From: Cerrena zonata
Lineage: Eukaryota > Basidiomycota > Agaricomycetes > Polyporales > Cerrenaceae
Reading direction: 5' to 3'
Assembly: GCA_038087015.1 (NCBI GenBank)
Contig: JASBNA010000060.1
Span: forward strand, 62,001 to 126,000
Length of the DNA: 64,000 nt
Positions 30,862-39,927 of this stretch are shown here, one piece after another. Under the pieces are notes generated by a model, which saw only the letters and a list, made by a program, of their open reading frames with translations, had not been told where the DNA came from and searched no databases. Made by a program: the position numbers and the translations under genes. Positions within the stretch are counted from its first letter, which is position 1, and each line of letters opens with the position of its first letter.

Positions 30862-33531
30862 GAACCGTGGATGCAAGGCGTCCACCGAGACGTTTCTTAC
30901 TGCCAACCCGGCGATGGTGCGATGGTCGTAGTAGCCAAAGGTCATTGAAGGAGCATGAGGGAAGACGAGTTCCTGTCTCATCCCGTAGACGCCTCGGTGC
31001 TGGCAGAGTCTCATGACGGTGACCAACCCCTGTTGGGATAAGGCGATGAAACACAGGAGTTCAGGGATCAACTGGGTGATTGATAATCGATTCGAGTACC
31101 TGCTCTCTTCGTCGAAGGGGATAGCTAGATCAAAGAGTTTTTTGGTTGCAGCCACACAAAGGAGGTTATCAGCACGGAAAAGACCCAATTTTTTCGAGGT
31201 GGAAACCGCCAATAGGTTGAAAGGTTTATTATGCTTTCTGGGATCGAGTCTATAATGGCGACCATTCAAGGATTTTGAAGGTTGGTTGTTTTCTTGAATT
31301 AGTTGTTGGTAAACATGCTTGATACCTTTATGGATACGACGGTATTCATCATCTACCGAGGTCATTTTGGCGGTTTCGAAAACCGAATCTGGGTTCTTGG
31401 AACTAGGAAACTCGTTCATGCTGACCACTGGAGTTTCAAAGAATTGCCAATTTGCCGCCAAACCAAAATGGCTTGTTTGTAGTGGATCAAAGGATAAATC
31501 AAGCATGGTCGATGAATTAGCAATATGAAGATAGTTTTCATAATCCTGGATCCAAGGGTCTCCCGTCATTGCCCTCAATGATTGAACATTCAAGAAATAC
31601 TTTGAGCTGATTGGTCTTGAAGTCCAGCAGTCATCTTTGAACAACGTTCGACGGATTACAACTGGGGTATTGAAAATGATTCTGGGGAATTTGTTTGACC
31701 TTAGCTCTGTTTCCACGATTTCATCATCTTGGTTATGGCCCCGAGTGTTAACCCCATTACTAGCATCCATTTGAGCCATTCCCGGATCAATATAGTACAA
31801 CCCTTCATTTTTGAAAAAATTATAATCATGTTCATTCAATGGGCCCGCCTGAAGTTTGAATTCAAACTTGAATATAACCAATTCTCCCGAGATCGATGCA
31901 CACGAAACTTGAACCGTATGTTTATTCAATTCATAATCAATGTCGTAGTCGAGAAATGACACGTCCGGAATATTATGTAATAATTGATGGCTGGTGATAT
32001 GGTAGAATCTTTCATCCTGTGCGTGATAATAGAATAATGTAATGCTCTGAGAGTTATCTGAAGCCACTATTAAATTATGCTGATTATTGTAATTGTCGGT
32101 ATAGCTTAAGAAATCAATCCCCCAACATGAAGATTCCATTTTTATTTTAAACGTTGGGTTCACCTTAAAACTGAAATATGAATTGGAATCAAGATGGTAT
32201 GTTTCTCTGAATCGGGAATCCGACAACACTTTGATTCCAAACTTTTCGATGCATGGCCAGATTTGATCGGTGAACCAGACCATCACCGTTCCATCATCCA
32301 CACACGTACCCAACACTTCTTTCCCCAACCAGTTGGAGTAAGACTTGATGAAATTGATGGTATGGGGGTAATATGGCCAAGTTGAAATCAATCTATCTGA
32401 AGTGGTGGTTAACGAAGGTTTCGTATCGAATTTTAAAGCGGGTTTTACGTCGGGGACGCCCGTCATCGAATCAAACGTATGAAAGTGGAGCAGCGAGTCT
32501 TTGCAAAGCACCAAGTAGTCCAGCTTCCCATTCACATCGCTGATTATAGTGGACAAATTATTCTTATACTTTCTTAAATGATTTACAGCGGGTATTTTTT
32601 TGGTATCAACGAAATCCAATTTAAGCAGATCTCTGAATTTGGTGGCGGGCTGTAACTCCAAAAGGTCGGCTTCTCCATGGGTAAGAACTTTCGAAAGCCC
32701 CGGCCTGAAAGGTTCGTGGACCCCACCATTATTTACTGGTTCAAACTCTTCTTCACTATCCGATGAAGAATTCTCATCATCTTGTAACTTGTTATCTTGG
32801 CTTGGAGGGGACACTGATATACTATCGTCAGTATAGTTTAGTGGGTGGGATATTTCCTTCAATGTACGAACATCATGACGTTCCCAATCCATATAAGCCA
32901 TTTGAGGATTAATGGGGAATTTAGCTTTACCCAATTCTTTTGAATCCTTATTTTCATAATGAATACAATTATGGGAATTGTTTGAGTATCTTCTATCACC
33001 GTATTTCTCAAAACAAGTATATTCATAACCTTTATCATTATTCACATCTTCAATATCTTGAAATTTTTCAAAATATTCTTCGTTTTCATTTGGGTCCATT
33101 GAGCCAAAACTTTCTCTTCTTTCAGAGTAGTATTCGTCAACATCCAAATTATCTTCATTTTTATTTATTCCGAAATAATCAACGATTTCTTCTTCATCCA
33201 TATCGATATTAATATCCAAACCGTCATCATTTGCGCCATCTAGTTGGAGAACCCTACCGGCATGAGTGATATTTCCAACCTCATCAACTCCAATGGATTC
33301 GTTCGAGGTGGACATTGCCGCGGATGCCCGAAGAAGATGATACCGACTCAATCTTTCTGACTCTTGTTGATGGAAATCAAATTCTAAAGAATTTGGAGAA
33401 ACCGGGGAGATCTTCACTCTTTTGATACCATTATAATTGATAAACTTGTTGAATCGGGATAGCTGGACCTGGGGACTTAGCTCAATTGACGATAGCGACG
33501 AAAAGGTCTTATCATCTGAATGAATCAGCAT
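30778..33531 (-). CDS. CRT10: CRT10-like WD/propeller-type protein
   Basis: A 917-residue protein that I assign to the Crt10 family (regulator of ribonucleotide reductase genes in Saccharomyces). The assignment rests on the overall layout and on blocks such as RLISTWPYYPHTINFIKSYS, GTCVDDGTVMVWFTD and MESSCWGIDFLSY. About 290 N-terminal residues are acidic and disordered. The C-terminal two-thirds have propeller-like strands, for example NLIVASDNSQSITLFYY. The last strand ends in YSDGIVMTYTLLLNEDHD, whose coding DNA is duplicated downstream. It is divergent from the methionine sulfoxide reductase gene, with starts 134 bp apart. The family call is from memory and would need a profile search. 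Confidence 0.55.
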   Translation of the reverse strand: MLIHSDDKTFSSLSSIELSPQVQLSRFNKFINYNGIKRVKISPVSPNSLEFDFHQQESERLSRYHLLRASAAMSTSNESIGVDEVGNITHAGRVLQLDGANDDGLDINIDMDEEEIVDYFGINKNEDNLDVDEYYSERRESFGSMDPNENEEYFEKFQDIEDVNNDKGYEYTCFEKYGDRRYSNNSHNCIHYENKDSKELGKAKFPINPQMAYMDWERHDVRTLKEISHPLNYTDDSISVSPPSQDNKLQDDENSSSDSEEEFEPVNNGGVHEPFRPGLSKVLTHGEADLLELQPATKFRDLLKLDFVDTKKIPAVNHLRKYKNNLSTIISDVNGKLDYLVLCKDSLLHFHTFDSMTGVPDVKPALKFDTKPSLTTTSDRLISTWPYYPHTINFIKSYSNWLGKEVLGTCVDDGTVMVWFTDQIWPCIEKFGIKVLSDSRFRETYHLDSNSYFSFKVNPTFKIKMESSCWGIDFLSYTDNYNNQHNLIVASDNSQSITLFYYHAQDERFYHITSHQLLHNIPDVSFLDYDIDYELNKHTVQVSCASISGELVIFKFEFKLQAGPLNEHDYNFFKNEGLYYIDPGMAQMDASNGVNTRGHNQDDEIVETELRSNKFPRIIFNTPVVIRRTLFKDDCWTSRPISSKYFLNVQSLRAMTGDPWIQDYENYLHIANSSTMLDLSFDPLQTSHFGLAANWQFFETPVVSMNEFPSSKNPDSVFETAKMTSVDDEYRRIHKGIKHVYQQLIQENNQPSKSLNGRHYRLDPRKHNKPFNLLAVSTSKKLGLFRADNLLCVAATKKLFDLAIPFDEESRYSNRLSITQLIPELLCFIALSQQGLVTVMRLCQHRGVYGMRQELVFPHAPSMTFGYYDHRTIAGLAVRNVSVDALHPRFHLYLTYSDGIVMTYTLLLNEDHDIVSI

Positions 33532-33664
33532 TTTTTAGAGTCATAGATAAGGAGAAAACAGTGGATCATTTTTTTTTTTTTTGTTAGATCGTCTTCTTTA
33601 AAAAAAAAAATCCATTCCTCAAAGAAGATAATTTTTCACTACAATCATCAAAGATTCATCAAAG

Positions 33665-34198
33665 ATGGGAGAGGGCCAACATCACGCCGAGTATTCGAAC
33701 TACCAAGGAGATCTTTCCAAAGAGGAGACGTTGCAGTTGTTGGTTGATTCGTATGAAGCAGTATCCAGCGATACCAGAAATTGGGTAGCCAATTTATCGA
33801 ACGCATCATCGTTAGTGTGGCATGCATATCATTCATTAAAAGTGCCGGTGAACTGGTCCGGGTTCTATGTGATCAATCCAACTAAGCCCGAGGAAGAATT
33901 GATTTTGGGACCATTTCAAGGGAAAGTAGCATGTCAAATCATTAAATTTGGTAAAGGAGTATGTGGAACTGCGGTGAGCAGTCAAAAGACCCAATTAGTT
34001 GCCAATGTGAATGAGTTCCCAGGGCATATAGCCTGTGACGGGGAGACTCAAAGTGAGATAGTATTACCTATTATCAAGGACGGGAAAGTGTATGGGGTAT
34101 TAGATATTGATTGTTTAGCACTTGAAGGATTTGATGAGGTTGATGTTGAGTATTTAGAAAAACTAGTTACTAAAATAAGTGAAAGCAATGATTTTTAG
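33665..34198 (+). CDS. Free methionine-(R)-sulfoxide reductase (GAF domain)
   Basis: A 177-residue cytosolic enzyme of the fRMsr family (Saccharomyces YKL069W type), which reduces free Met-R-sulfoxide. It is a single GAF domain. The core NWSGFYVINPTKPEEELILG and the three conserved cysteines occur in VACQIIKFGKGVCGTAV and FPGHIACDGETQSEIVLPI. The following VYGVLDIDCLALEGFDE completes the family signature. Full length, no signal peptide. Confidence 0.92.
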   Translation: MGEGQHHAEYSNYQGDLSKEETLQLLVDSYEAVSSDTRNWVANLSNASSLVWHAYHSLKVPVNWSGFYVINPTKPEEELILGPFQGKVACQIIKFGKGVCGTAVSSQKTQLVANVNEFPGHIACDGETQSEIVLPIIKDGKVYGVLDIDCLALEGFDEVDVEYLEKLVTKISESNDF

Positions 34199-34253
34199 AT
34201 ACATTATATTTACTACAAGAAAAAGTATAGATATATATATATATATGGAACAA

Positions 34254-35369
34254 TTAGTTATTTGCCGAAGCTTCAGCTCTTCTTTGTTCTTCTCTTTCCA
34301 AATTATGGTATAATAAATCTTTAGCTTTTTCGACGGCATGAGGAGTACCGGTGATTGTAAAAATTCTTTCTGATTTACCTTCAGTTTCATCGGAAATGGC
34401 AATGGTGGCACCACTGACTTTACGAACCCCTTGAATTCTGGAACCGTTTTTACCGATTAAAGCACCAACGATATCGTTAGCAAAAGAGACCGAAGCGGAA
34501 GTGACTGGACCATTTTGGTGATTGTTATTATTATAGTGATTATTATTTGAATAATTTGAAGATTTTTTATTAAAAGATCTTGAATTATAATTGTAACCTC
34601 TTGGAATATAATAGTTAGTACCAACAATCGAAGAGAAATCTTCAATTAAACATCTGGAGATGATTCTCAAGGAATCGTATAAGTTATCAACTGTACCTTG
34701 TAATTCCACCAATCTTTCATTTGAGCCAGGTAAAAAGGATTTTGAAGCAATCATCGAGATATTACAAGTGGTTTGAATTTGTTGAATTCTAATACCTTTG
34801 GAACCAATCAAGGTACCCATTTGACTATTTGGAACAAGCAATCTTAAAACGGTGGTTTCACCAATGATATTTGGGATTGAACTCAATTGTTTCAAAGGGA
34901 AATAACTATAAAAATTTTGTGCTTCAATATTAGAATTGACTAAAGCTTGGGCGAAAAAACTTAAAGCTTTTGAACTATCATCTAAAGTTCCGCTTACGGT
35001 TAAAATACGTTCATGGGAGCCTGGTTGTAATTTTGAAATCCCGGCCTTGGTATTGGTTTCGTCTCTAATTGAATCAATAACTTGTCCATTTTGGCCAATA
35101 AGACAACCGGCTTCTTTAGCACTAACGAGAACACGGTAATTGATCAAAGCAGAGTTGTTTGAGTCGTCGTCCAAAGAGGGCAATTGGGTGGAAGGTAATT
35201 GATCGAATTCTTCTTTTGTTTGTTGTTGTTGGGGTTCTTCTTGTTGTTGTTGGTGTTGGGGTTCTTGTTGTTGATTTGAATCATCATTTGATTGATTCTT
35301 GAAATTTGGAACAGTGGAACCGGTGGTTGGTTCAGAGTTGAACTTGGTGTCGAATAAGGATTCAGTCAT
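34254..35369 (-). CDS. Triple KH-domain RNA-binding protein, HEK2/PBP2-like
   Basis: A 371-residue PCBP-type protein with three KH domains. The G-x-x-G loops are visible as CLIGQNGQVIDSIRDET (about residue 85), TLIGSKGIRIQQIQT (about 185) and ALIGKNGSRIQGVRK (about 305). The spacing and the phrase NERLVELQGTVDNLYDSLRI resemble Hek2/Khd1 and Pbp2, which bind mRNAs (ASH1 mRNA for Hek2) or telomeres. The N-terminus has a Gln-rich tract of about 25 residues, and an Asn-rich linker separates KH2 and KH3. It is convergent with the reductase gene, with stops 56 bp apart. Which of the two paralogs is the true ortholog cannot be told by eye. Confidence 0.85.
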   Translation of the reverse strand: MTESLFDTKFNSEPTTGSTVPNFKNQSNDDSNQQQEPQHQQQQEEPQQQQTKEEFDQLPSTQLPSLDDDSNNSALINYRVLVSAKEAGCLIGQNGQVIDSIRDETNTKAGISKLQPGSHERILTVSGTLDDSSKALSFFAQALVNSNIEAQNFYSYFPLKQLSSIPNIIGETTVLRLLVPNSQMGTLIGSKGIRIQQIQTTCNISMIASKSFLPGSNERLVELQGTVDNLYDSLRIISRCLIEDFSSIVGTNYYIPRGYNYNSRSFNKKSSNYSNNNHYNNNNHQNGPVTSASVSFANDIVGALIGKNGSRIQGVRKVSGATIAISDETEGKSERIFTITGTPHAVEKAKDLLYHNLEREEQRRAEASANN

Positions 35370-35514
35370 GGTGGATGAAGGGGTTAACGGTGGGATAGAT
35401 GGTGATGATTAAGGGTGGTGAAAGGTAATGGCTTAATGTTAACAGGACGAAGAGGGAAAAAAAAAGTGGCAGAGAATTTCTGATTATGTAATCGCTCTGT
35501 TGAGACCTGATTGA

Positions 35515-36047
35515 GGCAGTTTACAGTTTACAGTAAACTTACAGATTAAGTCAAGTGAAAATGCATTTTAGAAAATGTTAAGTAAATGTCAGAATGAGCA
35601 ACATGATTTGCAACTAAAAGGATAAATGAATGATAGATGTGGATGCGTGGAGGGTACTGCGATACGGCCATAGGAAGGAAAGGATTACCATAAGATAAAT
35701 TGGTCTGAAACGGATTTTGAAACGAATAACTGAAGAGAAAATAATTCAATTGAAAAAGAAATAATCATTTCAAACCAATATTCTGAATCATATGAGAAGA
35801 TCAGAAAGACTATAAGTAAAATGGAAATCATATACTTTTATAAATTTATTCTAGAAATTAACCATTCTAATTAATAAATATACTTTCTATATTAAAATTG
35901 ATTCTCCATTTCAACTCTCATATATAACATCAACGGTCTTATTTCTTTCGATATTAACATATATACTCCAGGTACTCTTATCTCTTAAAACAAGTCTTTT
36001 AGTCCAATTTACTCTACGTACTCGGTTCTACTCACAACACCGGTACA
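35515..36047 (-). mobile_element. Dispersed element, minus orientation (solo-LTR-like)
   Basis: The reverse complement of this 533-bp stretch aligns over its whole length with 55667-56259. It begins TGTACCGGTGTTGTGAGTA and ends GTAAACTGTAAACTGCC. Long identical runs include GATTAAGTCAAGTG, AGAAAATGTTAAGTAAATGT and TTTGCAACTAAAAGGATAAA. A 67-codon ORF inside is not conserved in the other copy. There is no coding potential, which fits a solo LTR. No obvious target duplication was found. Confidence 0.85.
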
Positions 36048-36149
36048 ACCCTCACAGATGTACGGGTCGATAATTGCAACCAATATATTAAAATACACAC
36101 ATTAAATAAATAGAAGAAGTAAACTCGTTATATCATGCAAGGAAAAAAT

Positions 36150-36998
36150 CTAGTTTAAGTTAGACATGTACTCTTTCATGCTAATAGAGGTGAAGCCATC
36201 AAAGTCTTTTGGAGGATGATTAATTAGGTGTTCTTTATTACACATATCCACAAAAGAGTAGAAATTGATGGTTTTAGCCGATTGATTCAAGGAAGAAGAA
36301 GACTTGGACGATCTTCTCAAAGGATTGGGATAGTTGGGTTGTCCTGGGCTACCAATGGAGTTGAGTAGAGAATTACTTATGATTGATCTGGACCTGGACC
36401 TGGATCTGGAAGTAGAACAGTGGCAAGGAGGAGCGGTGGAGGAGTCCAAGTTTGATTTTGCATCCACGTATTTTTCAAAGTTGTCAACCTCGTCGTCGTC
36501 GGTCGACGTGTCGTCGTCGTCACAGCAGCAGATCAACTGCACGTTGTTGAAGTCGATTTTGGGGTTGGTGAGGATTTCGGTCGTTGAGTCTAATATCGGA
36601 GGTATCAAGTCTTCGGTATTATGATGACTGGGCAAATGGTTGCAGTTGAAGTTGGAAATGGAGGAGTTATTCGATACGATCGACAAGGTACGGGTTTTCT
36701 CCGGGGAGGAAGCACTGGTGGGATACTCTTTATATTCTTTATTAGGGCTGAAAGAAAGCCCGGATATCGAGCTAAATGGCGAAACGGTGGAATTAGTACA
36801 TGATCTTTCGAAGATGTCGTTAGTGGAAGCAGAAGAAGAAGAAGGAGGGGTTTTCTTCGTTTGAATTTTGGGAGTTTTCAAATTTTTATCTTCAGAAGAC
36901 GAAGACGAAGACGAAGATGATGAATGTAACTTATGCATCAAATGATGGGAGCTTCTTTTGATTATATGATGCAATTTAGAGTGGTCAGTATCCTTCAT
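36150..36998 (-). CDS. Uncharacterised serine-rich protein
   Basis: A 282-residue, mostly disordered protein. It has a poly-Ser run near residue 26, an acidic DDDDTSTDDDEVDNFEKYVD segment next to Cys clusters (ICCC and PCHC) and an SRSRSRSRS repeat. It ends in a likely conserved motif around SAKTINFYSFVDMCNKEH. Many Ser-Pro sites suggest phosphorylation. I do not recognise the family; the C-terminal aromatic motif is the best handle for a search. The frame is intact and the codon composition resembles its neighbours, so I take it as a real gene. Confidence 0.6.
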   Translation of the reverse strand: MKDTDHSKLHHIIKRSSHHLMHKLHSSSSSSSSSSEDKNLKTPKIQTKKTPPSSSSASTNDIFERSCTNSTVSPFSSISGLSFSPNKEYKEYPTSASSPEKTRTLSIVSNNSSISNFNCNHLPSHHNTEDLIPPILDSTTEILTNPKIDFNNVQLICCCDDDDTSTDDDEVDNFEKYVDAKSNLDSSTAPPCHCSTSRSRSRSRSIISNSLLNSIGSPGQPNYPNPLRRSSKSSSSLNQSAKTINFYSFVDMCNKEHLINHPPKDFDGFTSISMKEYMSNLN

Positions 36999-37666
36999 CT
37001 TGGTTAAGAATGAGAATAAGCTAATTAAAATCAGAAAATTATATCAATACATATATATATATATAACGAGGAGATAAATGTCAGAGTATTGGTAGCCTTG
37101 TGTGATTACTATCTTGGTGTAACCTGCAAAAAAATACGGGGGAAAAGCCCGCCTCAGGGTAACCTGCACTCGCTGAGCGCAGGTTACGCCAAAAAAGTGA
37201 GCAGACATAAATCCATTGATGACCCTGGTGTCAAAGGATAATCACTAAACACGGCTGTTTTGAAGTTTATATTGTCAAAAACAACCAGTTTAACGTCATA
37301 GAATAAGTGGCTATGAGTGGACAGAGGGATTCGGGCTAGCATCATCTATGGTATCGGCGAAACCTGCCAACAATTAGCAGGAGATCACTCAACTGCTTAT
37401 CGTCTATTTGCTCGAAAGGTCATGTAATTGAACGTATTGACTGATTGGCCGGCACACGATACCTCTGGTGCATGGGTGCTTGCAGGGTGGCCTGTAAGCT
37501 GTAAGCTGTAAGCTGTAACATGCAAACTCTGATTTTTGCAACGTGTAAAGTTGTGAGGTTAAAGTGCAAACGGTAACCTGTGAATATCGAGACGTAACCT
37601 GCAAGTAATCGGTAAAAGTGTTTTTCACTTCTCTGTTATTACATCAGAATAACAACAAGTAAGTCT
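36999..37666. promoter_or_regulatory. Divergent promoter region with repeated GTAACCTGC motifs
   Basis: Between the serine-rich gene (leftward) and the signal peptide peptidase gene (rightward). GTAACCTGC occurs at 37119-37127, 37159-37167, inverted at 37179-37187 and at 37594-37602, with a variant GGTAACCTGTG near 37572. The 37159 and 37179 copies form a 9-bp perfect inverted repeat with an 11-base loop. A GTAAGCT tandem triplet lies at about 37494-37515. Such clustering suggests a protein-binding site shared by both genes, but no factor is known to me. Confidence 0.6.
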
Positions 37667-39274
37667 ATGGGCAAAATGAATCAAACAGTCGACCCCGGTC
37701 TAATTGATATAGTTGCTGATGGGATACCATACTACTTGTACGAATATGAACATATTCTAAAAGAGTATCCGCAAGTGATTAACTTTGGGTTGTTTTTGGG
37801 AATTTCCATTGGGATAGTTATATTTGCCAGTTTCACCACCTTGAGTAAACCACGAACCGCCAAGGATCCGATCCACGATAGACTCAGTCCCTGCTACGAC
37901 TTGAGTGATCGCGACGAAAGCGATTACTTGGTGATGAACTCGTTGCCGTTGAAATTCTTGAATAAACAACAGTTGAGTTTTAAAATGGCTTTGGTGTATC
38001 CGTTCATTGGTGGGTCGGTCCTATACGGGTTATACTATTGTATGAACAACTACGATACCAACCAGTTGTCCAAAGTGTTGAACTGGTACGTGTTGTTGAT
38101 GTCGCCGGTGGTGTATTATAATAACCTCTACTACGGAATGACTTTTGCCTTGAGAAAATTGGGCTTCTGGCTCAAATTACCAAATAACTCCGGGTGGTTT
38201 TTCCCTAGGTACCGATTGAGTTTGAGTACCGAGCAGGATTTCCCGCTCGGGGTGTTGGAAGAAGTCAATTGCGTCAAGTTGAATGAAAACGACTATAACG
38301 ACGAAAAATGGTTTAAGAAATTCAAGGTGTTCAACAAGTTTGAAAATGGCATCAAGATATTAAAGCCAACCAATGTCTTGAAAGACAACCAATTGTTTAA
38401 TCTTGTATTTGACTTGAAAATGATGGTCTTATTACCACTCACCGGGTTGTTGAGTACGCTTTTCCACCAGTATAATCCTATTTTCAACAAAGGTTACTCC
38501 AAACAATCCACCAATTGGTTAGTGATTGACCTTGTTGGAATCAACTTTGCCATATTTGGAATCAAGAATTTCAAAATCGATTCAACCAAAACATCACTAC
38601 TTTTATTGATTGGATTATTCCTTTATGATATCTATTTTGTCTTTGGAACAGAATTAATGGAATCGGTGGCTACTGGATTGGATATCCCCATCAAGATTTT
38701 GTTACCCAGCAACAATGGCAAATTCAATTTATTGGGATTGGGCGATATAGTATTACCAGGCTCGTTTATTTCATTATTGTTAAGACTCGACTTATATAAC
38801 CATTATCAAAAACAAGAAAAGAGAATCTCATTCCACCATTTAAACCATTTTGATAAACCATACTTTATCGCCGGAATTGTTAGTTACCTATTGGGACTTT
38901 CCATCTGTATGGGGGTTCTTTTATTGTTCAACCGCGGACAACCAGCACTACTCTATATTGTTCCTAGTTTACTAGTTGGTACCGCGATTACTGCATTACG
39001 CCAACAGGAATTTAAAAAAGTATGGCAGTTCAATGAAATCATGAAAGAGTTTGAAGAACAACCAAGAAGTTTGAAACAAGTGGAGGAAGAAGAAGAAAAT
39101 GACGATGACTACGTGGAAAGCGAAAGCGACGACGACGACTTTGAGTACGAAGACGATACCGAAGACGATTTACAGAACTTGATCGATGATCAACTTTCTG
39201 AACCCCAGGTTATCTATGAATTCGGCGACTCCGAAGACGATACCTGTGTAATTGACTCTGAAATCGATTTGTAA
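37667..39274 (+). CDS. YPF1: Signal peptide peptidase-like intramembrane aspartyl protease
   Basis: A 535-residue multi-spanning ER membrane protease (Saccharomyces Ypf1/YKL100C family). The catalytic aspartates lie in FLYDIYFVFGTELM (the Y-D motif) and NLLGLGDIVLPGSF (the G-x-G-D motif). The third signature appears as RGQPALLYIVPSLLVG (Q-P-A-L). About nine hydrophobic helices surround these. The C-terminal tail of about 70 residues is highly acidic (E/D runs) and cytosolic by family topology. Full length; the first of two near-adjacent methionines is used. Confidence 0.93.
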   Translation: MGKMNQTVDPGLIDIVADGIPYYLYEYEHILKEYPQVINFGLFLGISIGIVIFASFTTLSKPRTAKDPIHDRLSPCYDLSDRDESDYLVMNSLPLKFLNKQQLSFKMALVYPFIGGSVLYGLYYCMNNYDTNQLSKVLNWYVLLMSPVVYYNNLYYGMTFALRKLGFWLKLPNNSGWFFPRYRLSLSTEQDFPLGVLEEVNCVKLNENDYNDEKWFKKFKVFNKFENGIKILKPTNVLKDNQLFNLVFDLKMMVLLPLTGLLSTLFHQYNPIFNKGYSKQSTNWLVIDLVGINFAIFGIKNFKIDSTKTSLLLLIGLFLYDIYFVFGTELMESVATGLDIPIKILLPSNNGKFNLLGLGDIVLPGSFISLLLRLDLYNHYQKQEKRISFHHLNHFDKPYFIAGIVSYLLGLSICMGVLLLFNRGQPALLYIVPSLLVGTAITALRQQEFKKVWQFNEIMKEFEEQPRSLKQVEEEEENDDDYVESESDDDDFEYEDDTEDDLQNLIDDQLSEPQVIYEFGDSEDDTCVIDSEIDL

Positions 39275-39538
39275 CGGTGTATAAAAGCAAATGTACGGAG
39301 GTGAAATTTTGACGTGCCAGCGGTGATCGATAGCAACACTTAGACCCACACCGCATTCATTCGAAAATTCCGAGACAATTTCAGTTTCACCACACTAATT
39401 TCCGGTTCGGATACTCTTATCTTTGTTTAGAGACCATAAATGGTGGGGCTATAAGTCAAGATAATAAGAATGCGCTTTTAATGGCTTTGATAACCGTTTA
39501 AACCCTTGAAAAATTGTGGTTACACGTTTGCTTTATGT

Positions 39539-39541
39539 ATT

Positions 39542-39568
<27 letters not shown>
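39539..39568. repeat. TA dinucleotide run
   Basis: About 13 TA units about 50 bp upstream of the small ORF at 39616, plausibly part of its promoter. Confidence 0.85.
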
Positions 39569-39573
<5 letters not shown>

Positions 39574-39615
39574 CAAATCACCCACTTTCTTTTGTAATTA
39601 ACCCAAGTTATTAAA

Positions 39616-39927
39616 ATGAAAAGGTCTATTTCATCGTACGAATCCTCGCAATCATTATTACAGTCGCCCTCGTCGAAATCTTCAAAGAGACTCCGATTAG
39701 AACTGGAGATATTCGATAAAAATATTAAAGATATCGAAAAAATGTTTAACTTTAATCACATCTCAAAATCCATCAAACCACCAATATTACCCTCGCAGAA
39801 AGTCCCGATCTTGAAGAGCAATAATATCGACTTGTTTGATATTGAAATTGATGAGGAGATCGACATCAAGATTAATTTGGAGAATGACCTAAAATTAATC
39901 GACCAAATGATACTACATTCTTATTAA
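39616..39927 (+). CDS. Small hypothetical protein, 103 residues
   Basis: The protein opens with a Ser-rich segment (SISSYESSQSLLQSPSSKSS), then a basic SKRLRLELEIFDK stretch and a mostly charged helical remainder rich in I, D and K. No domain is recognised. The upstream TA-rich stretch and the clean ATG context (TTAAAATG) support a real gene. It is followed by a gene-free, repeat-rich region. Confidence 0.5.
   Translation: MKRSISSYESSQSLLQSPSSKSSKRLRLELEIFDKNIKDIEKMFNFNHISKSIKPPILPSQKVPILKSNNIDLFDIEIDEEIDIKINLENDLKLIDQMILHSY

Noticed and set aside
35546..35749. 67-codon ORF within the dispersed element
   Set aside because: The frame is not preserved in the copy at 55.7 kb.
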